Assembly (NCBI GenBank): GCA_963804055.1
Contig: CAWDOU010000013.1
Span: forward strand, 734,366 to 798,365
From: Bog-473 sp963804055
GTDB taxonomy: Bacteria; Actinomycetota; Acidimicrobiia; Acidimicrobiales; RAAP-2
Reading direction: 5' to 3'
Length of the DNA: 64,000 nucleotides
The translations under genes and the position numbers were made by a program. Below the pieces are notes generated by a model. It searched no databases. It had not been told where the DNA came from and saw only the letters and a program-made list of their open reading frames with translations. Shown piece after piece: positions 57,489-64,000 of this stretch; within the stretch, counting starts at the first letter, position 1; each line of letters starts with the position of its first letter.

Positions 57489-58859
57489 CTACCTGGGCGC
57501 CTGTGGCTCGATCTGCCCCAGGGCGGCCTGCACGACGGCGGCGAGCTGCGCCGCCACGGCGTCGGCCTGGGCCTCCACCCGCGCCTCGACCATCACGCGC
57601 ACGAGCGGCTCCGTTCCGCTCGGCCGCAGGAGGACACGGCCCTCGTGACCGAGCTCGGCCTCCGCCTTCACCACCGCCTCCCAGACCTCGGCGCTGTCGG
57701 CCAGGCGCTCGGGCTGCGGGATGGGGACGTTGACGAGGCGCTGCGGCACCCGCTCGACCAGCCCGGCCGCCATGTCGGCCAGGGACCGGCCGGCGCGCTG
57801 GACCAGGTCGGCGAGCGCCATCCCGGTCAGGATGCCGTCGCCGGTGGTCGAGCGCGCCCGGAAGATGATGTGGCCCGACTGCTCGCCGCCCAGGCTGAGG
57901 CCGTCGGCGTCGAGCGCGGCCAGCACGTGGCGGTCGCCCACGTCGGTCTCGCGCACGCCGATGCCGCGGGCCTCCATGGCCAGCCGGAAGCCGAGGTTGG
58001 TCATGACGGTGACGGCCACCGTGTTGCCGGCGAGGTCGCCCCGCTCGGCCAGGTCGAAGGCGAAGAGCGCCAGCAGCACGTCCCCGTCGACGATGGTGCC
58101 GTCGGAGTCGACCGCAATGACCCGGTCGGCGTCGCCGTCGAAGGCCAGCCCGAGGTCGGCCGCCTGGGCCACGACGGCCTGCGCCAGCTCGCCGGGGTCG
58201 GTCGAGCCGCACCGGTCGTTGATGTTCGCCCCGTCGGGCTGGTCGTGCAGCGCGGTGACCGTGGCCCCGCACTCGGCCAAGACCGCCGGCGCGATCGCCG
58301 AGGCGGCTCCGTTGGCGCAGTCGAGGACGATGCGCATGCCGTCGAGGCGCCGACCCTCCAGCGTGCCCACCAGGTGCGCCCGGTAGAGGGCGACGGCGTC
58401 GGGGTCGGCGCTGATCCGGCCCACGCCGTGCCCGGTCGGGCGGCGGGGCGGTCGGTCCGGGTCGGCCAGTATGGCGTCGAGCTCGCGCTCGATCTCACCT
58501 TCCACCTCGACCGGCAGCTTCGTCCCCAACAGGCTGAAGAGCTTGATCCCGTTGTCGGCGAAGGGGTTGTGCGAGGCCGAGATGACGGCGCCGGGCGCCT
58601 GGCGCGCCTCGGCCACCGCGGCCACGCCCGGCGTCGGCAGCACGCCGAGGTCGACGACGTCGGCACCCTCGGCGGCCAGGCCGGCCGAGAAGGCGGCCTG
58701 CAGGAGCGGCCCCGAGCGGCGGGTGTCGCGGCCCACGACGAAGGTCGGGGCGGGGAGGACGCGGGCGGCGGCGCGCCCGAGGGCCAGCGCCAGCTCGGGT
58801 GTCAGCTCCTCGTTCGCAACCCCGCGCACACCGTCGGTGCCGAAGCGGGTCGGCGCCAT
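57489..58859 (-). CDS. glmM: Phosphoglucosamine mutase
   Basis: A 456-residue alpha-D-phosphohexomutase that converts GlcN-6-P to GlcN-1-P. It has FGTDGVRGVANEELTPELALALG, the catalytic phosphoserine loop GAVISASHNPFADNGIK, the metal loop LAFDGDADRVIAVD, and GEQSGHIIF and RPSGTEPLVRV. The ATG is 2 bp after the rpsI stop. The gene is followed by glmS, so ribosomal proteins L13/S9 and wall-precursor enzymes appear to be co-transcribed. Confidence 0.96.
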   Translation of the reverse strand: MAPTRFGTDGVRGVANEELTPELALALGRAAARVLPAPTFVVGRDTRRSGPLLQAAFSAGLAAEGADVVDLGVLPTPGVAAVAEARQAPGAVISASHNPFADNGIKLFSLLGTKLPVEVEGEIERELDAILADPDRPPRRPTGHGVGRISADPDAVALYRAHLVGTLEGRRLDGMRIVLDCANGAASAIAPAVLAECGATVTALHDQPDGANINDRCGSTDPGELAQAVVAQAADLGLAFDGDADRVIAVDSDGTIVDGDVLLALFAFDLAERGDLAGNTVAVTVMTNLGFRLAMEARGIGVRETDVGDRHVLAALDADGLSLGGEQSGHIIFRARSTTGDGILTGMALADLVQRAGRSLADMAAGLVERVPQRLVNVPIPQPERLADSAEVWEAVVKAEAELGHEGRVLLRPSGTEPLVRVMVEARVEAQADAVAAQLAAVVQAALGQIEPQAPR

Positions 58860-58861
58860 GC

Positions 58862-59254
58862 CTACCGCTTGGAGTACTGCGGCGCCTTGCGGGCCTTCTT
58901 CAGGCCGTACTTCTTGGATTCCTTCTCGCGGGCGTCGCGGGTGAGAAGGCCGGAGCGCTTGAGGGCGCCCCGCAGTTCGGGGTCGACCTCAATGAGGCTG
59001 CGCGCGATCCCGAGGCGCATGGCACCGGCCTGCCCCGAGATACCGCCCCCGTCGATGGTGGCGTCGATGTCGTAGGACTCCGCCGTGTTGGTGACCCGCA
59101 GCGGCTCGGTCACCAGCATCCGGTGGGTGGCGGAGGTGAAGTAGCGCTCAATGGGGAGCTTGTTCACCGTGATGGCGCCCTGGCCGGGGCGGAAGCGCAC
59201 GCGCGCCACCGCCTGCTTGCGGCGTCCGGTGGTCTGACTCAGTGGTGCGGGCAT
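58862..59254 (-). CDS. rpsI: 30S ribosomal protein S9
   Basis: A 130-residue small-subunit protein. It has TTGRRKQAVARVRFRPGQG and the C-terminal EKESKKYGLKKARKAPQYSKR, whose KR end contacts the P-site tRNA. It follows rplM by 51 bp and precedes glmM. The short gap after rplM includes a GAAAGGAA-type ribosome site. Confidence 0.97.
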   Translation of the reverse strand: MPAPLSQTTGRRKQAVARVRFRPGQGAITVNKLPIERYFTSATHRMLVTEPLRVTNTAESYDIDATIDGGGISGQAGAMRLGIARSLIEVDPELRGALKRSGLLTRDAREKESKKYGLKKARKAPQYSKR

Positions 59255-59305
59255 TGCGAGGGTGGTTCCTTCCTGAAACGTTCAGCGTTCGCCTGGTGCG
59301 CGGGC

Positions 59306-59755
59306 TCAGCCGGCGCGACGGGCCTGTGGCAGTTCGAGTGTCTCGGGCTTCTGGGCGGCGTGCGGGTGCTCGGGGCCGGCATAGACCTGCAGCTTGCCGA
59401 GCATCTGGCGGCCGAGCGTGTTCTTGGGGAGCATGCCGCGCACCGAGCGGCGGATGAGCTCGGCCGGCTTCTCCTCGAGCAGCTCGGCGTAGCTCGTCGA
59501 GCGCAGGCCGCCCGGGTAGCCGCTGTGGCGGTAGGCCATCTTGGCGTCGGCCTTGTTCGACGTGAGGATCACCTTGTCCGCGTTGACCACGATCACGTGG
59601 TCGCCGGTGTCGACGTGCGGAGCGAAGTAGGGGCGGTGCTTGCCGCGCAGGATCGCCGCGACGGAGGAGGCCAGGCGCCCGAGGACGAGGCCGTCGGCGT
59701 CGACGACGTACCAGGTCCTTTGGATCTCGGTGACCTTCGGTGAAAATGTGCGCAC
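59306..59755 (-). CDS. rplM: 50S ribosomal protein L13
   Basis: A 149-residue large-subunit protein. RTWYVVDADGLVLGRLASSVA, HRPYFAPHVDTGDHVIVVNADKV and LPKNTLGRQMLGKLQVYAGPEHPH are conserved. I prefer the GTG that gives VRTFSPKVTEI, the family N-terminus. An ATG six codons upstream (MRKIGLV) would give 155 residues and cannot be excluded. rpsI follows. The upstream 150 bp to truA hold no other gene. Confidence 0.95.
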   Translation of the reverse strand: MRTFSPKVTEIQRTWYVVDADGLVLGRLASSVAAILRGKHRPYFAPHVDTGDHVIVVNADKVILTSNKADAKMAYRHSGYPGGLRSTSYAELLEEKPAELIRRSVRGMLPKNTLGRQMLGKLQVYAGPEHPHAAQKPETLELPQARRAG

Positions 59756-59912
59756 AAGACCGATCTTTCGCATCCGCGTGGTGGGCGAGACTGCCTCCGG
59801 ACCAGGGTCCCGGGGCGGGCTCAACGGTCCCGGGGGTCCCGAGAGCCGACGTACCAGGATAGGGCCCCTGGCAGAGGGGGGCAAGCCGCCGGGTCCGGCC
59901 GCCGGGCCGGGC

Positions 59913-60761
59913 TCAGGCGGACGGGCCGCCGTCCTCCGGTCCGTAGGCCACCGAGACCAGGCACAACCCGTGGGCCGGGGCGGGATCGGGCATGCGGTGG
60001 CGGGAGACGGCCCGCAGGCGCTCCATCAGGCCGGCGGCGTTCTCCCGGCCCCGCCCCACCTCGACCAGGCTCCCGACCAGGGAGCGGACCATCTGGTGGC
60101 AGAAGGAGGCGGCGGTGATCTCGAAGCGGAGGAGCCGGGTCTGCCCGGTGCCGCCATCGGCGTCGGTGGCCTCGGGCCCCCGGTCGATGCTCCAGCGGGC
60201 CGTCGTCACCCGGCGGACGAGGGGCCGGCCGGGGTCGCTCCCCACCGGCCGGCGGCAGAACGATCGGAAGTCGTGGGTCCCGAGGAGGACGTCCGAGGCG
60301 GTCCGCATGGAGCCCAGGTCGAGCGGGTCGCGGACGTGCCAGGACACCGACGCCAGCAACGGGTCCGGCGCCGGGGCGCTCCAGACGAGGTAGCGGTACG
60401 ACCGGGCGGTGGCCGACCGGCGGGCGTCGAACTCGGGGGTGACGGCGTCGGCCCGGCGCACGACGATCTCGGGGGCCAGCTGGCGGTTGAGGGCACGGGC
60501 GAACCGGACGCCGTCGTAGGCGAAGGCGGCGGGAAGGTCGACGTGGACCACCTGTCCCCGGGCGTGCACACCGGCGTCGGTGCGGCCGGCGCAGGTGATG
60601 ACCGGGGCCTCGTCCAGGCGGGCCGTCCGCCCGATCGCCTGGCGCAGCGCGCCGGCCACCGTCGGGACCTCGGGTTGGGCGGCGAAGCCCCGGAAGGCCG
60701 CACCGTCGTAGGCGATCAGGAGCCTCCAGCGCTGCAAGGCAGCGCCGGCGGGGTCCTCCAC
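59913..60761 (-). CDS. truA: tRNA pseudouridine(38-40) synthase
   Basis: A 282-residue enzyme modifying the anticodon stem. It has WRLLIAYDGAAFRGFAAQP and the catalytic aspartate in CAGRTDAGVHARGQVVHVD, with a later HQMVRSLVGSLVEVG. The GTG start is 2 bp after rplQ, the usual actinobacterial order rplQ-truA. No second pseudouridine synthase domain is present. Confidence 0.95.
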   Translation of the reverse strand: MEDPAGAALQRWRLLIAYDGAAFRGFAAQPEVPTVAGALRQAIGRTARLDEAPVITCAGRTDAGVHARGQVVHVDLPAAFAYDGVRFARALNRQLAPEIVVRRADAVTPEFDARRSATARSYRYLVWSAPAPDPLLASVSWHVRDPLDLGSMRTASDVLLGTHDFRSFCRRPVGSDPGRPLVRRVTTARWSIDRGPEATDADGGTGQTRLLRFEITAASFCHQMVRSLVGSLVEVGRGRENAAGLMERLRAVSRHRMPDPAPAHGLCLVSVAYGPEDGGPSA

Positions 60762-60763
60762 CC

Positions 60764-61117
60764 CTAGACGAACTCGATCCGCGCCATCGGCGCGTTGTCA
60801 CCCGGACGCGGGCCGAGCTTGAGGATGCGGGTGTAGCCACCCGGCCGCTCGGAGTAGCGCGGGCCGATCTCCTCGAAGAGCTTGTGCGTCATGTCCTTGT
60901 CGCGGATCAGGGCCACCACGTTGCGGTGGTTCGCCACGCCGCCCTTGCGCGCCGCGGTGACGCACTTCTCGGCCACGGGCCGCAGTGCCTTCGCCTTGGC
61001 CTCGGTGGTCACGATCGACTCGGCGGCGATGAGCGACGCGACGAGGTTGCCCATCATGGCCTTCTGGTGTGCGGAGGAGCCGCCGAACCGGCGGCCGCGC
61101 TTCGGGGTTGCCTGCAT
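60764..61117 (-). CDS. rplQ: 50S ribosomal protein L17
   Basis: A 117-residue protein starting MQATPKRGRRFGGSSAHQKAM (usual MPTPKKGxRLGGSxAHRK) and ending GYTRILKLGPRPGDNAPMARIEFV. It follows rpoA by 5 bp. Confidence 0.97.
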   Translation of the reverse strand: MQATPKRGRRFGGSSAHQKAMMGNLVASLIAAESIVTTEAKAKALRPVAEKCVTAARKGGVANHRNVVALIRDKDMTHKLFEEIGPRYSERPGGYTRILKLGPRPGDNAPMARIEFV

Positions 61118-61122
61118 GGCGG

Positions 61123-62061
61123 CTAGTCCCTCGTGCGGAGCGACAGCCCGCGCTCGTCGAGACGCTGCACGACCTCGTCGGCGGACTTCTGGCCGAAGTT
61201 CGTGATGGCCAGCAGGTCCTCCATGGTGCGCTCGACGAGCTCGCCGATCGTGTTGATCTGCGCCCGCTTCAGGCAGTTGCGGGGACGCTCGGACAGGTCG
61301 AGCTCCTCGATGCGCAGGTCGAGGTCGGGCGATCCGTTCGTGGTCGTCCCGGTGTCGCCGAGCTCCAGGCCCTGCGGCGCCTCCTCGAGGTCCGCCACCA
61401 GCGAGACCAGGTTGCGCAGCGTGTCGCCGGCGGAGGCCAGGGCCTCCCGGGGCGAGATGGTCCCGTCGGTCTCGATGTCGAGCACCAGGCGGTCGTAGTT
61501 GGTCGACTGCTCCACCCGCACCGGCTCGATGTCGAACGTGACCCGGTGGACCGGAGAGAAGATGGAGTCGATCGGGATGACGCCGATGGTCGAGGACTTC
61601 TTGTTCTTGTCCGCCGAGGCGTAGCCACGGCCCCGCTCGACGGTGACGTCGACGGCCAACCGGCCCTTGGCGTTGACCGAGGCGATGTGCAGGTCGGGGT
61701 TGAGGATCTCGACGTCGGACGTGAGCTGGAGGTCAGCCGCGGTGGCGTCGGCCGGGCCGCGCACGTCGAGGCGGAGGGTCACCGGCTCATCGGACTGCAC
61801 CCGGACCAGCAGGTCCTTGAGGTTCAGGATGATGTCGGTGACATCCTCCTTGACCCCGGGCAGCGTGGTGAACTCGTGCAGCGCCTCGTCGAAGCGGAGC
61901 TGGGTCACGGCGCCGCCGGGAATCGAAGAGAGCAGCGTGCGCCGGAGCGAGTTGCCGAGCGTGGTGCCGAAGCCCGGGTCGAGCGGGCCGATGGCGAAGC
62001 GCTGCCGGTTGTTCTGCTCCTCGTCGACGATCTCGACGGTCGGCCGTTGGATGATCAGCAT
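61123..62061 (-). CDS. rpoA: RNA polymerase alpha subunit
   Basis: A 312-residue subunit. The N-terminal dimerisation domain shows FAIGPLDPGFGTTLGNSLRRTLLSSIPGGAVT, and the C-terminal domain, which binds UP elements and activators, shows IEELDLSERPRNCLKRAQINTIGELV and NFGQKSADEVVQRLDERGLSL. It lies between rpsD and rplQ, as in most bacteria. Confidence 0.97.
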   Translation of the reverse strand: MLIIQRPTVEIVDEEQNNRQRFAIGPLDPGFGTTLGNSLRRTLLSSIPGGAVTQLRFDEALHEFTTLPGVKEDVTDIILNLKDLLVRVQSDEPVTLRLDVRGPADATAADLQLTSDVEILNPDLHIASVNAKGRLAVDVTVERGRGYASADKNKKSSTIGVIPIDSIFSPVHRVTFDIEPVRVEQSTNYDRLVLDIETDGTISPREALASAGDTLRNLVSLVADLEEAPQGLELGDTGTTTNGSPDLDLRIEELDLSERPRNCLKRAQINTIGELVERTMEDLLAITNFGQKSADEVVQRLDERGLSLRTRD

Positions 62062-62091
62062 GGTGGGTACTCCTGTTGCAGGGGGACGGGG

Positions 62092-62739
62092 CTACTTCGA
62101 GTAGAGCTCGACGATCAACTGCTCCTGAATGGGCTCGTCGATGTGCTCACGGAGTGGCGGGTTGAGGACGTTGACCGAGAAGCCGGCGTCGCCGGTCTCG
62201 AGCCAGGCCGGGGTCTGGCGCTCCAGGGTGTCCATGTTGCGGCGGACCAGGAAGTTCCCCCGGGTGGCCTCGCGCAGCACGACGGTCTCGCCCGTCCGCA
62301 CGCGGTAGCTGGGGATGGTGACGCGCTTGCCGTTCACGGTGACGTGGCCGTGGCGCACGAACTGGCGGGCCTGGCGGCGGCTGGCGCCCCAGCCGGCCCG
62401 GAAGACGACGTTGTCGAGGCGGAGCTCCAGGTTGCGCAGCAGGTTCTCGCCGGTGATGCCGCCCTGGCGGTTGGCCTCCTCGTACATGTTGCGGAACTGC
62501 TTCTCCAAGATGCCGTAAATGCGGCGCGCCTTCTGCTTCTCGCGCAGCTGGGCCAGGTACTCGGAGCCCTGGCGCATGCGGTCGCGGCCGTGCTCACCCG
62601 GCGGGTAGGCGCGGCTGTGGCGGTCGGTGACGGCCTCGGAGACGGGGCACTTGAGCGAGTAGCAGCGCTCGCCCTTCAAGAACAGCTTGGTCCGCTCGCG
62701 CCGGCAGAGGCGGCAGACGGGACCGGTGTATCGAGCCAT
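62092..62739 (-). CDS. rpsD: 30S ribosomal protein S4, zinc-binding form
   Basis: A 215-residue primary rRNA-binding protein. The N-terminus has four cysteines, CRLCRRE and RCYSLKC, making this the zinc-binding (C+) form. It has the S4 RNA-binding domain LENLRLDNVVFR-like (LELRLDNVVFRAGWGASRRQARQFVRHGHVTVNG). The MYEEANRQGGITGENLLRNLE region is typical. Confidence 0.97.
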   Translation of the reverse strand: MARYTGPVCRLCRRERTKLFLKGERCYSLKCPVSEAVTDRHSRAYPPGEHGRDRMRQGSEYLAQLREKQKARRIYGILEKQFRNMYEEANRQGGITGENLLRNLELRLDNVVFRAGWGASRRQARQFVRHGHVTVNGKRVTIPSYRVRTGETVVLREATRGNFLVRRNMDTLERQTPAWLETGDAGFSVNVLNPPLREHIDEPIQEQLIVELYSK

Positions 62740-62766
62740 GGGGTGGGGTTCCTCTTCCTCTTCGGC

Positions 62767-63168
62767 CTAGACCCGGCGCCGCTTCTTGGGGCGGCAGCCG
62801 TTGTGCGGGATCGGGGTGACGTCCTTGATGCCCACGACCTCGATACCGACCGCGGCCAGCGACCGGATGGCGGTCTCGCGGCCCGAGCCGGGACCACGGA
62901 CGAGGACGTCGACCTTGCGCACGCCGTGCTCCATGGCCCGCTTGGCGCAGGCCTCGGCCGCCAGCTGGGCGGCGAAGGGCGTGGACTTGCGGGAGCCCTT
63001 GAAGCCGACATTGCCGGCCGAGGCCCAGGCGAGGATGTTGCCCTCGGGGTCCGCGATGGAGACGATCGTGTTGTTGAACGAGCTCTTGATGTGGGCGACG
63101 CCGTAGGCGACGTTCTTGCGCTCCTTGCGCCGGGGCCGACGGACGCCGGGCTTTGCGGGCTTGGCCAC
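62767..63168 (-). CDS. rpsK: 30S ribosomal protein S11
   Basis: A 133-residue platform protein. It has GVAHIKSSFNNTIVSIADPEGN, SAGNVGFKGSRKSTPFAAQLAAE and the C-terminal DVTPIPHNGCRPKKRRRV. Its GTG overlaps the last base of the rpsM stop (TAGTG). Confidence 0.97.
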   Translation of the reverse strand: MAKPAKPGVRRPRRKERKNVAYGVAHIKSSFNNTIVSIADPEGNILAWASAGNVGFKGSRKSTPFAAQLAAEACAKRAMEHGVRKVDVLVRGPGSGRETAIRSLAAVGIEVVGIKDVTPIPHNGCRPKKRRRV

Positions 63169-63545
63169 TACTTCTTCACCTTCTTCTTGCCGGCCACCGT
63201 CTTCTTGGGGCCCTTGCGGGTACGGGCGTTGGTGTGGGTGCGCTGGCCGTGGACCGGCAGGCCCTTGCGGTGGCGGACCCCCTGGTAGCAGTTGATCTCC
63301 ATCTTGCGCTTGATGTCCTGCGAGACGTCACGGCGCAGGTCACCCTCGACCCGGAAGTTGGCGTCGATGTAGGTCCGGAGCCGCGCCACCTCTTCGTCGG
63401 TCAGGTCGTGCACCCGGGTGGACGGGTTCACGTCCGCCGCCTGGCAGATCTGCGTCGACAGCGTCGGGCCGATGCCGTAGATGTAGGTCAGCGAGATCTC
63501 GAGCCGCTTCTCACGCGGGATGTCCACTCCGGAAATTCGGGCCAT
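63168..63545 (-). CDS. rpsM: 30S ribosomal protein S13
   Basis: A 125-residue head protein starting MARISGVDIPREKRLEISLTYIYGIG and ending in a Lys-rich tail. GVRHRKGLPVHGQRTHTNARTRKG is conserved. It lies 13 bp after rpmJ. Confidence 0.97.
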   Translation of the reverse strand: MARISGVDIPREKRLEISLTYIYGIGPTLSTQICQAADVNPSTRVHDLTDEEVARLRTYIDANFRVEGDLRRDVSQDIKRKMEINCYQGVRHRKGLPVHGQRTHTNARTRKGPKKTVAGKKKVKK

Positions 63546-63558
63546 CTGTCGTCCTCTC

Positions 63559-63672
63559 CTAGCCCTGGCGCTGCTTGTGGCGCGGGTCGTCGCAGATCAC
63601 CCGCACAACGCCGCGGCGCCGGATGACCTTGCACTTCTCACAGATCGGCTTCACGCTCGGCCGAACCTTCAC
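63559..63672 (-). CDS. rpmJ: 50S ribosomal protein L36
   Basis: A 37-residue protein too short for most gene callers' default limits. It reads VKVRPSVKPICEKCKVIRRR followed by GVVRVICDDPRHKQRQG. The C-x2-C...C-x4-H zinc ribbon is intact, so this is the zinc-binding form. The GTG is 18 bp after infA, and rpsM follows. Confidence 0.96.
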   Translation of the reverse strand: MKVRPSVKPICEKCKVIRRRGVVRVICDDPRHKQRQG

Positions 63673-63690
63673 TTGAATCGCCGTCCTTAC

Positions 63691-63915
63691 TTACTTGTAC
63701 CGGTAGGTGATCCGACCCCGGTTGAGGTCGTAGGGAGTGATCTCCACCTGCACCTTGTCGCCGGGCAGAATGCGGATGCGGTGCATCCGCATCTTCCCCG
63801 AGCTGTGCGCCAGCACCTTGTGTCCGTTCTCCAACTCGACGCGGAACATGGCATTGGGCAGTGGCTCGACCACCGTGCCTTCGAGCACGATGGCATCTTC
63901 CTTGGGCTTGGGCAG
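63691..63915 (-). CDS. infA: Translation initiation factor IF-1, apparent CTG start
   Basis: A 74-residue OB-fold factor: PKPKEDAIVLEGTVVEPLPNAMFRVELENGHKVLAHSSGKMRMHRIRILPGDKVQVEITPYDLNRGRITYRYK, in which the middle and end match IF-1 closely. The family N-terminus (M-x-K-x-E) aligns with a CTG codon, and AGGAGAG lies 6 nt upstream of it. No ATG, GTG or TTG is in frame nearby except a GTG 15 codons further up, beyond the ribosome site. IF-1 itself is needed for accurate start-codon choice, so a CTG start would allow feedback. A sequencing error is possible. It is the first gene of the alpha operon. Confidence 0.9.
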   Translation of the reverse strand: MPKPKEDAIVLEGTVVEPLPNAMFRVELENGHKVLAHSSGKMRMHRIRILPGDKVQVEITPYDLNRGRITYRYK

Positions 63916-64000
63916 GTGACTCTCTCCTGGTCTTCGTTCTCGTGTGCTGCCCCGGACCACGCCGGTGGCGCGAGGCCGGAACGGGGTGGAATCGGGTGTG

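Noticed and set aside
55635..59075. A 1146-codon open frame on the plus strand
   Set aside because: It is the antisense of glmS, glmM and rpsI and has no recognisable protein features.

Overview
The window is high-GC DNA in long operons, with GTG (and some TTG) starts and GTGA stop/start overlaps, which points to an actinobacterium. The closest fit is class Acidimicrobiia. Reasons are the secreted proteins built from DGGIF/YWLVAS repeats, a GuaB3-type IMP dehydrogenase, a free-standing cobalamin-binding subunit next to sucCD, and many genes with a TANNNT -10 box only 6-9 nt before the start codon (leaderless promoters). This placement is inference; no rRNA or tRNA gene is present to confirm it. 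Two conserved genes (folD and a GH13 glucosidase) each carry one extra base, so either the assembly has indel errors or the genes are really broken.

Layout. 0-8.5 kb (mostly minus strand): end of a circularly permuted ATP-grasp gene, mdh, icd, a two-gene nucleotidyltransferase module, then metF, a cupin, folD, purH and purN (one-carbon and purine synthesis). 8.5-9.65 kb: a 1.2-kb stretch without genes that holds a cluster of GTGTTAAC palindromes. 9.65-13.4 kb: a membrane-anchored GH18-like protein, an ion channel and a small membrane protein. 13.4-21.3 kb (minus): sucD, sucC, a cobalamin-binding protein, pcrA, guaA and guaB3. 21.5-24.6 kb: small metabolic genes, two of them driven by back-to-back leaderless promoters.

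24.6-40.7 kb is a cell-surface region. It holds a phosphoesterase with a PGRS-like Gly-Asn tail, secreted proteins of unknown function, three large polytopic membrane proteins (GT-C-like and DUF2079), and two paralogous secreted proteins with six-repeat C-terminal propeller-like domains. The two paralogues bracket the membrane-protein genes on opposite strands. 40.9-43.1 kb: groES-groEL under a perfect CIRCE operator. 43.3-49.1 kb: two paralogous secreted proteins in tandem, a frameshifted GH13 glucosidase, a GT1-type glycosyltransferase and a methyltransferase.

49.1-64 kb (all minus): a long housekeeping block. In transcription order it is infA-rpmJ-rpsM-rpsK-rpsD-rpoA-rplQ-truA, rplM-rpsI-glmM-glmS-acpS-nnr-alr-udg-tsaE-tsaB-rimI, then an aldo-keto reductase. 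It links ribosome and RNA polymerase synthesis to cell-wall precursor supply and t6A tRNA modification. infA appears to start at a CTG codon. I saw no insertion sequence, CRISPR array, prophage or complete tRNA.
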